64,000 nucleotides of DNA from Pseudomonas sp. RC10 (GTDB taxonomy: Bacteria; Pseudomonadota; Gammaproteobacteria; Pseudomonadales; Pseudomonadaceae). Location: assembly GCF_038397775.1 (NCBI RefSeq), contig NZ_CP151650.1, forward strand, positions 2,046,001 through 2,110,000, read 5' to 3'. Below are positions 1 to 8,184 of the stretch, one piece after another. The first letter of the stretch is position 1. Every line of letters starts with the position of its first letter. The position numbers and the translations under genes are program-made. The notes beneath the pieces are model-generated. The model did not search any database, was not told the origin of the DNA, and was given only the letters and a program-made list of their open reading frames with translations.

Positions 1-248
1 AGAAACCCGCCGTCACGGATGTCGATGATATTGAAGGGGTGGCGCCGGTACTGGCTCCAATAAGCAATCACGAAACCGAGCCGCGCGACCAGCACGCCGA
101 CCACGAACAGCCCAAAGATCGCGCGCTCGGGGTTCACCTTCCGCCGACGTCCGACGAGCCAGCCCACCAGCGTTGCCAGCGCCAACGCGCCGAGCAACAA
201 CAGGTGATCAATCGCCAGGGCGAAAGGACCAAGGGCGACGCTCAGCAT
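1..248 (-). CDS. TlpA/DsbE-like thiol-disulfide protein, N-terminal part only
   Basis: Only the first 82 or so codons lie in the window; the gene runs off the left edge. The visible part is a membrane-embedded N-terminus with hydrophobic stretches around residues 5-25 and 44-62, separated by a basic loop (GRRRKVNPE). This matches the N-terminal membrane region of Pseudomonas TlpA-family disulfide reductases encoded after dsbD; the thioredoxin domain itself would be outside the window. The start ATG overlaps the dsbD stop in an ATGA junction, so the two are translationally coupled. The probable role is to take electrons from DsbD and keep periplasmic thiols reduced. The family assignment rests on context and on the N-terminal pattern, because no CXXC motif is visible. 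Confidence 0.7.
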   Translation of the reverse strand, partial: MLSVALGPFALAIDHLLLLGALALATLVGWLVGRRRKVNPERAIFGLFVVGVLVARLGFVIAYWSQYRRHPFNIIDIRDGGF

Positions 249-1984
249 CAGCCGTGCTCCCGCGTGGCTTGCCATTGCCGGGTGAAGGCTTGGTCATCGA
301 CTTCGCCGGTGATGCGTCGTTCGCGGCGTTCAATCCCATCGGGACCGAGCCAGAGCAGCGTCGGCGGACCGGGCACCAGGTAGCGCTGGAGCAATTCACG
401 GCTGGCGTCGTTGTCGGCCGTTACGTCCAGCCGCAGCAGGCGCACGCCGCTCAACGCTTGAATCACCTCGTTTTTGCCGAACACGGTTTTCTCCATGATC
501 TTGCAGGAGACGCACCAGTCGGCGTAGTAATCCACCAGCACCCATTGACCGCTGGCCTTGGCGTCCGCCAACTCGCGGTCGAGCGCGGCGGGGTCTTTGA
601 GGGTGGTGAAGGCGTCGTGACGTTCGGCGCTGCCGCCAGACCGAGACCCGCTGTAAACCTTCAAGGGCTGCCACGGATCGTCGCCGCCACCGGCTGCGCC
701 AACCAACATCATCGCGCCCCATAACCCTACGACCAGACCGACAGGTGCAGCGATCAGCGCGGCGCGTTTCAACGTCCGGGTCTGCACCACGGCGCTGTAC
801 GCAACGATCAGGAGCAGGCCGCCAAACAGCGCCAGCCAAAGGCTTTCCGACAGCAGCGGACGGATCATGATCAGCGCCGTGCCGAGCAGCAAAAAGCCAA
901 ACACGCCTTTCACCAGATCCATCCATGCCCCCGGTTTCGGCAGGAAGCGATTGCCCAAGGTGACGATCAGCAGCAGCGGCAGACCAATACCCAAACCCAT
1001 CACGAACAGCACCAGCGCGCCGTGCAGGGCATTGCCGCTCTGCGCGATGTAAAGCAAGGCGCCGGCGAGTGGGGCCGTCATGCACGGACCGACCATCAAG
1101 CCTGACAACGCGCCCAAAACCCCCGCGCCAACCAGACTGCCACCCTGACGCTGGCGCCCGGCGTTTTCCAGCCGGTCGCGCAAAAAAGCGGGCAGTTGCA
1201 GTTCGAAGAAACCGAACATGGGCAGTGACAAGAGAACGAACAGCCCGGCGAAACTGCCCAGCAACCACGGCTGTTGCAGGGTCGATTGCAGATTGCCGCC
1301 GAGCAGCGCCGCGACCACGCCCAGCCCGGCGTAGATCAGCGCCATGCTCAGCACGTACACCCCGGCCAATGCGAAGCCCCGGCGAGGTCGGGCACCGCTG
1401 CCCACCACCACGCCCGCCAGGATGGGCAGCATCGGCAGGGAACAAGGGGTGAACGCCAGCAACAGGCCCAGCCCAAAGAAGATCAACAGGCTCCAGCCCA
1501 GCGAGCGTTCCTGGAGGGTGCTGGCCAGCGCCTGATCCTGCGCCTGGCCCTCGACCACATTGGCGTTGCCGCCGCCCAGGTCGACCGTCTGGCTTTGCGG
1601 CGGATAGCACAGCCCTGCATCCGCACAGCCTTGCCAGCCGACTTTCACTTGGCCGGTGGCAGACGCGGGGATGACCAGTTCCAGGCCTTGTCGATAGACC
1701 TGTTGCTGGCCGAAATACTCGTCGTTGTGGTCTTCGCCCGTCGGGAGCGTCGGTTGCTGGTCAGGTTTCACGCCGTCGAATTTGAGGCGTTTCTGGTAGA
1801 GGTAATAACCGTCGGCGATCTGCCAATACAGCCGGGTTTCACCGGTTGGCAGGCGCTCGGAGCTGAACATGAACGCCTGTCCGACCGGCAGAAAATCAGG
1901 CTTCTTGTTGAACAGATCCCCGCCCGGCAGCGCCTGAGCCAACAATGGAAATAACAGAAGCACCAGAACCCACAACCTGCGCAT
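248..1984 (-). CDS. dsbD: Thiol:disulfide interchange protein DsbD
   Basis: The protein has 578 residues, normal for DsbD. It carries electrons from cytoplasmic thioredoxin across the inner membrane to periplasmic DsbC/DsbG/DsbE-type proteins. A signal peptide (MRRLWVLVLLLFPLLAQA) comes first, then the periplasmic alpha domain with its cysteine pair around CADAGLC, then about eight membrane helices containing the TPCSLP and GPCMTAPL cysteine motifs, and last a thioredoxin-fold gamma domain with CVSC at residues 491-494. The start was chosen because it gives a complete signal peptide; the open frame upstream runs into the divergent regulator. It overlaps the downstream tlpA-like gene by ATGA and diverges from a two-component pair, the same arrangement I recall for P. 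aeruginosa dsbD2 (PA2478) beside PA2479/PA2480. Confidence 0.95.
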   Translation of the reverse strand: MRRLWVLVLLLFPLLAQALPGGDLFNKKPDFLPVGQAFMFSSERLPTGETRLYWQIADGYYLYQKRLKFDGVKPDQQPTLPTGEDHNDEYFGQQQVYRQGLELVIPASATGQVKVGWQGCADAGLCYPPQSQTVDLGGGNANVVEGQAQDQALASTLQERSLGWSLLIFFGLGLLLAFTPCSLPMLPILAGVVVGSGARPRRGFALAGVYVLSMALIYAGLGVVAALLGGNLQSTLQQPWLLGSFAGLFVLLSLPMFGFFELQLPAFLRDRLENAGRQRQGGSLVGAGVLGALSGLMVGPCMTAPLAGALLYIAQSGNALHGALVLFVMGLGIGLPLLLIVTLGNRFLPKPGAWMDLVKGVFGFLLLGTALIMIRPLLSESLWLALFGGLLLIVAYSAVVQTRTLKRAALIAAPVGLVVGLWGAMMLVGAAGGGDDPWQPLKVYSGSRSGGSAERHDAFTTLKDPAALDRELADAKASGQWVLVDYYADWCVSCKIMEKTVFGKNEVIQALSGVRLLRLDVTADNDASRELLQRYLVPGPPTLLWLGPDGIERRERRITGEVDDQAFTRQWQATREHG

Positions 1985-2027
1985 GCCCAACCTCGGTCGA
2001 TTATTGATGGCGGGAGAGTGCGTGAAG

Positions 2028-2046
2028 GTGATTAAGGGGTGATTAA
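2028..2046. promoter_or_regulatory. Candidate response-regulator direct repeat in the dsbD/dsbR divergent gap
   Basis: Two copies of GTGATTAA start exactly 11 bp apart (2028 and 2039). On the other strand this reads TTAAT-N6-TTAAT. Direct half-sites one helical turn apart are typical of OmpR/PhoB-family regulators, and CTTAA-type repeats are known for the PmrA/QseB subgroup. A further CTTAATCC lies at 2153-2160, nearer the regulator gene. Its use by the adjacent regulator is an inference. Confidence 0.5.
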
Positions 2047-2197
2047 CGGGGGCGAGAAGCGACATCGCACAGAGGGGTCGATTGGGTGTTGGCAGGTCAG
2101 ATTTGGCCTGGGCACGGGCCATGTCGCAGGCCGGGATCGTGCATAATCCACCCTTAATCCCACTCTGTTTCAATCGCCTTTTTTTCGAGGCCGCCTC

Positions 2198-2881
2198 ATG
2201 CACGTACTGCTCTGTGAAGACGACGACCTGATTGCCAGCGGTATCGTGGCCGGTCTGGATGCCCAAGGTCTGACGGTGGATCGCGTGGCGACGGCGTCCG
2301 CAGCGCGGGCGATGCTGGCGGCGGCGCATTTCGACGTCATGGTGCTGGACCTCGGTCTGCCCGACGAAGACGGCCTCAAATTGCTGCGCCAGTTGCGTCA
2401 GCAGGGCACCGACATTCCCGTGCTGATCCTCACCGCACGCGACACCGTCACCGACCGCGTCGATGGCCTTCAGGCCGGGGCCGACGATTACCTGCTCAAA
2501 CCCTTCGACCTGCGCGAGCTGAGCGCCCGCCTGCACACACTGGTGCGACGCATGGCCGGGCGCAGCGTCAATGTCATCGAGCACGGTGTGTTGACCTACG
2601 ACCCCAGCAGCCGCGAAACCCGCCTCGCCGGTCAGCCGGTGGACCTGTCGCGCCGTGAACAGGCGCTGCTTCAAGCCTTGCTCAACAACAACGGCCGTGT
2701 GCTCTCCAGCGAGCAGCTCAAGGACTGCGTGTACGGGTTTGGCGACGAAGTCGAGAGCAACGCCCTTAACGTCCATATTCACCACCTGCGCCGCAAGCTG
2801 GGTGGCGGCATCATCGAAACGGTTCGTGGCCTCGGCTATCGGCTGGGGCCTGCCGGAGACTTGCCGGAGCCGCAGCGATGA
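2198..2881 (+). CDS. dsbR: OmpR-family response regulator (DsbR-like)
   Basis: The 227-residue protein has a receiver domain (residues 1-115) with the acidic pocket EDDD at 8-11, the phospho-acceptor Asp in VLDLGLP (Asp51), a T/S position in LILTARD and the conserved Lys in LLKPFD, then a winged-helix DNA-binding domain ending in ETVRGLGYRL. It belongs to the QseB/PmrA-like subgroup. It overlaps the sensor kinase by ATGA and diverges from dsbD. The position matches P. aeruginosa PA2479, described as DsbR, a copper-responsive activator of dsb genes. The symbol depends on that remembered synteny. The direct repeat at 2028-2046 is a plausible target. Confidence 0.85.
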   Translation: MHVLLCEDDDLIASGIVAGLDAQGLTVDRVATASAARAMLAAAHFDVMVLDLGLPDEDGLKLLRQLRQQGTDIPVLILTARDTVTDRVDGLQAGADDYLLKPFDLRELSARLHTLVRRMAGRSVNVIEHGVLTYDPSSRETRLAGQPVDLSRREQALLQALLNNNGRVLSSEQLKDCVYGFGDEVESNALNVHIHHLRRKLGGGIIETVRGLGYRLGPAGDLPEPQR

Positions 2882-4200
2882 TGAGCCTGAGAACGCGCCT
2901 GAGCCTGACGTTGGGTTCGGCGTTCATCGTCATTTGGGTGCTGGCGGCGGCGTGGATGCTGCGCGACTTGCGCATGCAGATGATGGAATCCCTCGACCAG
3001 CGGCTAGAAGCCTCGGCGCGCATGGTCGCCGGGCTGCTCGAACAGATGCAGATGCCCACCGACGGCGATGGCAAAACCCTGCGCGCCGGGGAGTTGAGCA
3101 TTCCCAATGGCATGGCCTGCCAGTTGAGTTCGTTGCGCGGCCAGGTGCTGGCGCGCACCGAAAGTTCGCCTGCGGAACCCCTGAAAGCCGATTCCAGCGG
3201 CTTCGTCGACCAGATGATCAACGGCGAGCATTGGCGCGTGTACACGATGATGCACGGCAACGTGCGGGTCAGTACGGCAGACCGGCAGATCGAGCGGGAC
3301 GTCCTCGGCCATTCGGTGCTACTGGCAGCTTCAGTGCCGGTGCTGGTGGCGCTATTCGGCAGTCTGATTCTGGTCTGGTTCGGCATCGGGCGAGGGCTGG
3401 CGCCGTTGAACCGGATGCGTGACGCGCTGAACCGCCACAGCGCCGATTCCGTCGAGCCGCTGGACGTGCCCAATCTGCCCAGCGAATTGCAGCCCCTGCT
3501 GATCAGCCAGAATCAGCTGTTTCAGCGGATCGCACAGACCCTTGAGCGCGAACGTCGGCTGACAGGGGACGCGGCTCACGAACTGCGCAGCCCGCTGACC
3601 GCCATCAAGACCCACCTGCAAGTGGCGCGCATGACCGAGGGTGAAAAACGCGACCGGTCATTGGCCCACGCGGAAGAGGGCGCCGACCGCATGCACCGGA
3701 CCCTTGAGCAACTGTTGTTGCTGGCGCGGGTCGAGGGCAGCCTGTCGTTCGACGATGGCGTGCAGTGCGACGCCGAGAAAGTCGCACGGCTGGCCATTCA
3801 CGACGCCAACCATGGTGATGACTCGCGCATCGAGCTGATCCTGCCGTCGCAGTTATCCACAGCACCGGTCGAAATGCCGGCTGCGCTGGCCGTGGCGGCA
3901 TTGCGCAACTTGTTGGACAACGCCCTGCGCCACACACAGGCAGGCGCACGGGTCGAATTGAGCGTGGAAACATTCAACGGTCAGGCGCATTTCCGCGTGC
4001 GGGATTACGGGCCGGGCATTCCCGAGCCGGACCTCGACAAGCTCACCCAGCGCTTCTGGCGCAACGGCAAAAGCCCTGGTGCGGGGCTCGGATTGGCCAT
4101 CGTGCAGGCCATCGTTCAGCGCTGCGACTGTTCGTTGAAGTTCGACAGCCGCAGTGACGGGTTACGCGTGGAACTCAGCGTGCCGTTGCGGCGAATGTAA
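2878..4200 (+). CDS. dsbS: Sensor histidine kinase partner (DsbS-like)
   Basis: The 440-residue inner-membrane kinase has a first helix at about residues 9-29, a periplasmic sensor region of about 130 residues and a second helix around 145-170, then HAMP-like sequence. The H box is DAAHELRSPLTAIK, the N box is LRNLLDNALRH, and the G boxes are DYGPGIPE and GAGLGLAIVQ. The start codon overlaps the regulator's stop codon, so the two are made together. It would sense a periplasmic signal, copper by analogy with PA2480, and phosphorylate the regulator. The periplasmic part has methionines (MQMP, MINGEHWRVYTMMHG) and a histidine that could bind metal, but this is conjecture. Confidence 0.85.
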   Translation: MMSLRTRLSLTLGSAFIVIWVLAAAWMLRDLRMQMMESLDQRLEASARMVAGLLEQMQMPTDGDGKTLRAGELSIPNGMACQLSSLRGQVLARTESSPAEPLKADSSGFVDQMINGEHWRVYTMMHGNVRVSTADRQIERDVLGHSVLLAASVPVLVALFGSLILVWFGIGRGLAPLNRMRDALNRHSADSVEPLDVPNLPSELQPLLISQNQLFQRIAQTLERERRLTGDAAHELRSPLTAIKTHLQVARMTEGEKRDRSLAHAEEGADRMHRTLEQLLLLARVEGSLSFDDGVQCDAEKVARLAIHDANHGDDSRIELILPSQLSTAPVEMPAALAVAALRNLLDNALRHTQAGARVELSVETFNGQAHFRVRDYGPGIPEPDLDKLTQRFWRNGKSPGAGLGLAIVQAIVQRCDCSLKFDSRSDGLRVELSVPLRRM

Positions 4201-4428
4201 CGGTGAACGCCTGGAATACGGATTTACGATTGCGGAATTTTGTCGCGTTCACCCGTCAGAGATTTCTGAAAGCACGACCATCCCTCCGACAACCCTTTGA
4301 TTCTGTTCCCTAATCCCGGACAATCGCGCCCCTTTCCCTGTAGAGAACCGGTCAGGGGCGCTGACTGCCGAGCTTTTCGACGCGCTTTTGACCTTGTAGC
4401 TATCACCGGCAACGGAGAAATCGACCGG

Positions 4429-5718
4429 ATGAACGATCAGGCCAACAGCGTCGAGCGAACCCTCGACGCCGCGCCCGCAGGCGCGACCACAGGCATGACC
4501 AAATGGGCGCGTCAGGACACCACCTGGATGCTCGGGCTGTTTGGCACCGCCATCGGGGCAGGCACGCTATTTTTGCCGATCAACGCAGGCATCGGTGGCT
4601 TCTGGCCCTTGCTGATCCTGGCGTTGCTGGCGTTCCCCATGACGTTCTACGCGCACCGCGGCCTGACCCGCTTCGTGTTGTCCGGCCGTGAAGGCGCTGA
4701 CATCACCGAGGTGGTCGAGCAGCATTTCGGCAAGAAGGCCGGCGCGCTCATCACGCTGCTGTATTTCTTCGCGGTGTTCCCGATCCTGCTGATCTACAGC
4801 GTGGCGCTGACCAACACCGTGACCAGCTTTCTCGAACATCAATTGCACGTTCAGCCGCCGCCTCGGGCCATCCTGGCGTTCGTGCTGATCATCGGCCTGC
4901 TGGCCGTGGTGCGTTGCGGCGAGCAACTGATCGTCAAGGCCATGAGCCTGATGGTCTATCCGTTCATCGTCGCACTGCTGTTTCTCGCCGTGTTTCTGAT
5001 TCCTCACTGGACCGGCGGCATCCTCACCACCGCGACCAGCGTGCCTGCGCCGTCTGCTTTGCTGCACACGCTGTGGCTGGCGATCCCGGTGATGGTGTTC
5101 TCGTTCAACCATTCACCGATCATTTCCGCCTTCGCCGTGGATCAGAAGCGCCAATACGGCGAACAGGCCGAGCCGCGCAGTACGCAGATCCTCGCTCGCG
5201 CCCACGGGCTGATGGTGGTCATGGTGCTGTTCTTCGTGTTCAGTTGCGTCTTGACCCTGTCGCCCGAGCAATTGAGCGAGGCGAAGGCGCAAAACCTGTC
5301 GATCCTGTCCTACCTGGCCAACCATTTCAGCAACCCGACCATCGCGTTCGCTGCGCCGCTGATTGCGTTCGTGGCGATCACCAAATCGTTCCTGGGCCAT
5401 TACATCGGCGCCAGTGAAGGCCTCAAGGGGCTGGTGATCAAAAGCGGCCGTCGTCCTTCGCCACGGACGCTGGACCGTCTGACCGCCGGTTTCATGTTGG
5501 TGGTCTGCTGGCTGGTGGCAACCCTCAACCCGAGCATTCTCGGGATGATCGAAACCTTGGGCGGGCCGGTCATCGCGGCGTTGCTGTTCCTGATGCCGAT
5601 GTACGCCGTGCGCAAGGTGCCAGCGATGCGTCAATACGCGGGCAAGCTGTCCAACGTGTTCGTCGTGGTGGTGGGGCTGGTGTCGATTTCGGCGCTGGTC
5701 TATTCGTTGATGCCTTAG
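4429..5718 (+). CDS. HAAAP-family amino-acid permease (serine/threonine transporter-like)
   Basis: The 429-residue inner-membrane protein has about 11 predicted helices. The first helix carries the family pattern GLFGTAIGAGTLFLP, and AIPVMVFSFNHSPIISAF matches the SdaC/YhaO-type serine permeases. The family imports hydroxy or aromatic amino acids with protons. The start at 4429 has AACGGAGAAA upstream at a suitable distance; the open frame continues 44 codons further upstream but contains no better site. It stands alone between the two-component pair and a diguanylate cyclase. Serine is the most likely substrate, by resemblance to SdaC; threonine or others cannot be excluded. Confidence 0.82.
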   Translation: MNDQANSVERTLDAAPAGATTGMTKWARQDTTWMLGLFGTAIGAGTLFLPINAGIGGFWPLLILALLAFPMTFYAHRGLTRFVLSGREGADITEVVEQHFGKKAGALITLLYFFAVFPILLIYSVALTNTVTSFLEHQLHVQPPPRAILAFVLIIGLLAVVRCGEQLIVKAMSLMVYPFIVALLFLAVFLIPHWTGGILTTATSVPAPSALLHTLWLAIPVMVFSFNHSPIISAFAVDQKRQYGEQAEPRSTQILARAHGLMVVMVLFFVFSCVLTLSPEQLSEAKAQNLSILSYLANHFSNPTIAFAAPLIAFVAITKSFLGHYIGASEGLKGLVIKSGRRPSPRTLDRLTAGFMLVVCWLVATLNPSILGMIETLGGPVIAALLFLMPMYAVRKVPAMRQYAGKLSNVFVVVVGLVSISALVYSLMP

Positions 5719-5883
5719 GTTTTGTCTGTTTACCGGCGTCCGGGTGGCTCATCGGGCGCCGCTGGTGGACCGTCCGCTGCCGATGATCCGAAATCCCGAC
5801 GCTCGCCTGTGTCGGCTATTGCGCACGCGGCGTAGTGGCAACATGCTCTCACCACCTTTTTCAGCCTGAAAACGTGACCGATC

Positions 5884-6825
5884 ATGAGCGATTCCATTCC
5901 GCCGTCTGGCACTGAGAGCGATGTCTACAAAACCCTGCTTGAGTCGACGAAGGCGATTCCATGGCGAATCGACTGGCAGAGCATGACCTTCAGCTACATC
6001 GGTCCGCAGATCGAGCAATTGCTGGGCTGGGAGCAGGGCAGTTGGGTGGGTATCAATGACTGGGTGGAACGCATGCACCCGGATGATCGCGATTACGTGG
6101 TGAATTTCTGCGTCTCGCAGTCCAAGGCGGGTGTCGATCACGAGGCCGATTACCGCGCGCTGACCAAGGATGGCGAGTACGTGTGGATTCGCGACGTGGT
6201 CCATGTGGTGCGCAAGCGTGGCGAAGTCGAGGCGTTGGTGGGCTTCATGTTCGACATCAGCGAGCGCAAGAAAACCGAGGAGCACCTGGTGCGCCTGCAA
6301 AAGCAACTGGAGGCGTTTTCCTATCAAGACGGCCTGACCGGCATCGCCAATCGACGCATGTTCGACACGGTGCTGGAGCGCGAGTGGACCAGTGCTAAAG
6401 AGACCGGTCAGCCACTGTCGTTGATCATTCTGGATATCGATTACTTCAAGCAGTACAACGACCGTTACGGGCACATCAAGGGTGATGAAGCCTTGCGCAC
6501 GGTGGCCAAGACGCTAACGCTGGCGGCCAACAATCCCGGCGATTTCATTGCCCGCATCGGCGGTGAAGAGTTCGTCTGGCTGTTGCCGAACACCGATCAG
6601 GAGGCCGCACGCAAGGTGGCGGACAAGTGCATGCAATTGGTCCGTCAGCAGCAGATCGCCCATGAGAAATCAGAGGTTTCGCCATTGCTGACGCTGAGCC
6701 TGGGCGTGGGCACCACGATGCCGGGTGCTGAAGCCAGCGCGGTGTCCTTCATCGAACAGGTGGATGGGCTGCTGTACCACGTCAAGCGCAACGGTCGGAT
6801 GCGCGCTGAATACGGCGAGTTTTGA
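5884..6825 (+). CDS. PAS-GGDEF diguanylate cyclase
   Basis: The 313-residue soluble protein makes cyclic di-GMP from two GTP. A PAS domain (about residues 15-130, ending in the PAC-like MFDISERKKTEEHL) is joined by a short helix to a GGDEF domain (about 145-310). The active-site loop reads IGGEEF near residue 226, an active form, and LDIDYFKQYNDRYGH is the metal/GTP-binding stretch. The inhibitory I-site five residues upstream reads NPGD rather than RxxD, so product feedback inhibition is probably weak or absent. There are no transmembrane segments, so the PAS domain senses an internal cue or cofactor. It is monocistronic, with no EAL partner nearby. Confidence 0.93.
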   Translation: MSDSIPPSGTESDVYKTLLESTKAIPWRIDWQSMTFSYIGPQIEQLLGWEQGSWVGINDWVERMHPDDRDYVVNFCVSQSKAGVDHEADYRALTKDGEYVWIRDVVHVVRKRGEVEALVGFMFDISERKKTEEHLVRLQKQLEAFSYQDGLTGIANRRMFDTVLEREWTSAKETGQPLSLIILDIDYFKQYNDRYGHIKGDEALRTVAKTLTLAANNPGDFIARIGGEEFVWLLPNTDQEAARKVADKCMQLVRQQQIAHEKSEVSPLLTLSLGVGTTMPGAEASAVSFIEQVDGLLYHVKRNGRMRAEYGEF

Positions 6826-6937
6826 GGCGCTGACGGTGTTTCATGACCGGCGGGTCGCGAATCGACGAGTGGTTCGCGAGGCTGGTCTATAGTCTCCCGG
6901 CGTTCTTACGCGCATCTTTGGACAGGGAGGCTCAAAC

Positions 6938-7114
6938 ATGGCTGACAAATCCGTAGTATCGGCGAGCGCGGAATTTCTGGACTCGTCAGTTTCATTCAAA
7001 CCCACTGACTTTCCCCGCATCGGGCGAGCCAGAGCGGAGTCAGACACCTTCGAGCTCAGCGAACTGAAACCCTGGTTCACACTAGTGGACGACGAGGAAG
7101 AAGAGGAGGAATAG
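6938..7114 (+). CDS. Unrecognised 58-residue small protein with acidic tail
   Basis: A small open frame with strong start signals: GGGAGG at 6925-6930, seven bases before the ATG, and a TATAGT -10-like box at 6888-6893. The product has 58 residues: a polar N-terminus (MADKSVVSASAEFLDSSVSF), a proline/arginine middle (KPTDFPRIGRARAESD), then ELSELKPWFTLV and an eight-residue acidic end, DDEEEEEE. It has no cysteine, signal peptide or membrane segment. A hairpin follows at 7137-7169. I do not recognise a family. The leader-plus-tail look resembles modified-peptide precursors, but no ATP-grasp, radical SAM or YcaO enzyme is nearby. It is likely a real expressed small protein of unknown role. Confidence 0.6.
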   Translation: MADKSVVSASAEFLDSSVSFKPTDFPRIGRARAESDTFELSELKPWFTLVDDEEEEEE

Positions 7115-7136
7115 ACACCTTGATACCGCCGAGAAA

Positions 7137-7169
7137 GACCAGGGGTGTCACGGTTGTGCGCCCCTGGTC
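7137..7169. terminator. Hairpin between the small ORF and the SDR gene
   Basis: A perfect 9-bp stem GACCAGGGG/CCCCTGGTC with a 15-base loop lies between convergent genes. It has no T-run on either side, so intrinsic termination is only probable. It may act as an mRNA 3'-end stabiliser or a Rho-assisted stop. Confidence 0.45.
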
Positions 7170-7188
7170 ACCGACGTTTCAGCGCTGA

Positions 7189-7983
7189 TCAGGCGATGGT
7201 ATCCACCACGCCTCCATCCACACGCAAGGCCGCGCCACTGGTGGCTGACGCTTGTTTCGACGACACGTACACCACCATGTTTGCCACTTCTTCGATGGTC
7301 GCCGCCCGCTGAATGATCGAACTGGGACGATGGGCCATCACAAAATCCGCTGCGCAATCTTCCAGGGATTTGCCGGATTTTTTCACCTCGTCTTTCAGCA
7401 TGTCAGCAACGCCCTCGGACAGGGTCGGCCCCGGCAAAACGGCATTGACCGTGACGCCCGTGCCTGCCAGACGCTTGGCCAGCCCGCGTGAAATCGACAG
7501 ATTGGAGGTTTTGGTAAAACCGTAGTGAATCATGTCCGCCGGAATGTTCAGGCCCGACTCCGAGGAGATGAACACGATCCGGCCCCAGCCGTTTTTTGCC
7601 ATGTCATCGGCATAGGCGCGGGACAGACGGACCCCCGACATCACGTTGACATCGAAGAAACGTTGCCACACGTCGTCCGGGGTGTCGAAGAAATCCTGCG
7701 GACCGTAGATGCCGACGTTGTTGATCAAAATGTCCACTTTCGGCACTGCCTTCACCAAGGCCTCGCAGCCCTCCGACGTGCCCACATCCGTCGCCACCCC
7801 GCGCAATTTCGCACCCGGCACTTCGCTCTGGATGCGCGCCACAGTCGCATCGACTGCGTCCTTTTTGCGTCCGTTGACGATCACCTCGGCGCCTGTCTCC
7901 GCCAGGCCCTTGGCAATGGCGTAACCGATGCCCAACGTCGAACCGGTTACCAGGGCTGTCTTGCCGGTCAAATCGATTTTCAT
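7189..7983 (-). CDS. SDR-family NAD(P)-dependent oxidoreductase
   Basis: The 264-residue classical short-chain dehydrogenase/reductase has a Rossmann glycine motif TGSTLGIG near residues 12-19, LINNVG, the catalytic Ser in FISSES and the catalytic YGFTK (YxxxK). NGRKK after the second beta strand contains basic residues that favour NADP(H). The C-terminus has ALRVDGGVVDTIA, as usual for the family. The start at 7983 (MKIDLTGKTALVTG) fits the family N-terminus; the upstream open frame looks non-coding. It diverges from a DeoR-type regulator, separated by about 200 bp, which may control it. The substrate is unknown; family members reduce ketones, 3-oxoacyl groups or sugars. Confidence 0.9.
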   Translation of the reverse strand: MKIDLTGKTALVTGSTLGIGYAIAKGLAETGAEVIVNGRKKDAVDATVARIQSEVPGAKLRGVATDVGTSEGCEALVKAVPKVDILINNVGIYGPQDFFDTPDDVWQRFFDVNVMSGVRLSRAYADDMAKNGWGRIVFISSESGLNIPADMIHYGFTKTSNLSISRGLAKRLAGTGVTVNAVLPGPTLSEGVADMLKDEVKKSGKSLEDCAADFVMAHRPSSIIQRAATIEEVANMVVYVSSKQASATSGAALRVDGGVVDTIA

Positions 7984-8184
7984 GTGGGATGTCTCCGTTA
8001 AGGTCGAAAGAAAGATGGAGTGCTGAAACCGAGAGGGGTTCAGGGGGATCACGCGGGCAATCGCGTTTTCGTTGACGCCGTCCTCAGGCCTGTGAGCATA
8101 GGCAACCTCTGGTTTGACACCACCCCCAACCGCAATCATGATCCTGCTCGTTCATGACCGATTCCGCTTGATGTCGAGGCCTTT

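Noticed and set aside
248..2785. Continuous 845-codon frame on the minus strand extending dsbD far upstream
   Set aside because: The part above 1984 lies opposite the response-regulator gene and has no DsbD-like sequence; the signal peptide begins at 1984.
4201..4428. Riboswitch or small RNA before the permease
   Set aside because: The gap has GC-rich stretches but no recognisable conserved fold or terminator/anti-terminator arrangement.
6938..7114. Graspetide or microviridin-type precursor peptide
   Set aside because: The acidic C-terminus is suggestive, but there is no ATP-grasp ligase or transporter within the window and no classic PFFARFL leader motif.
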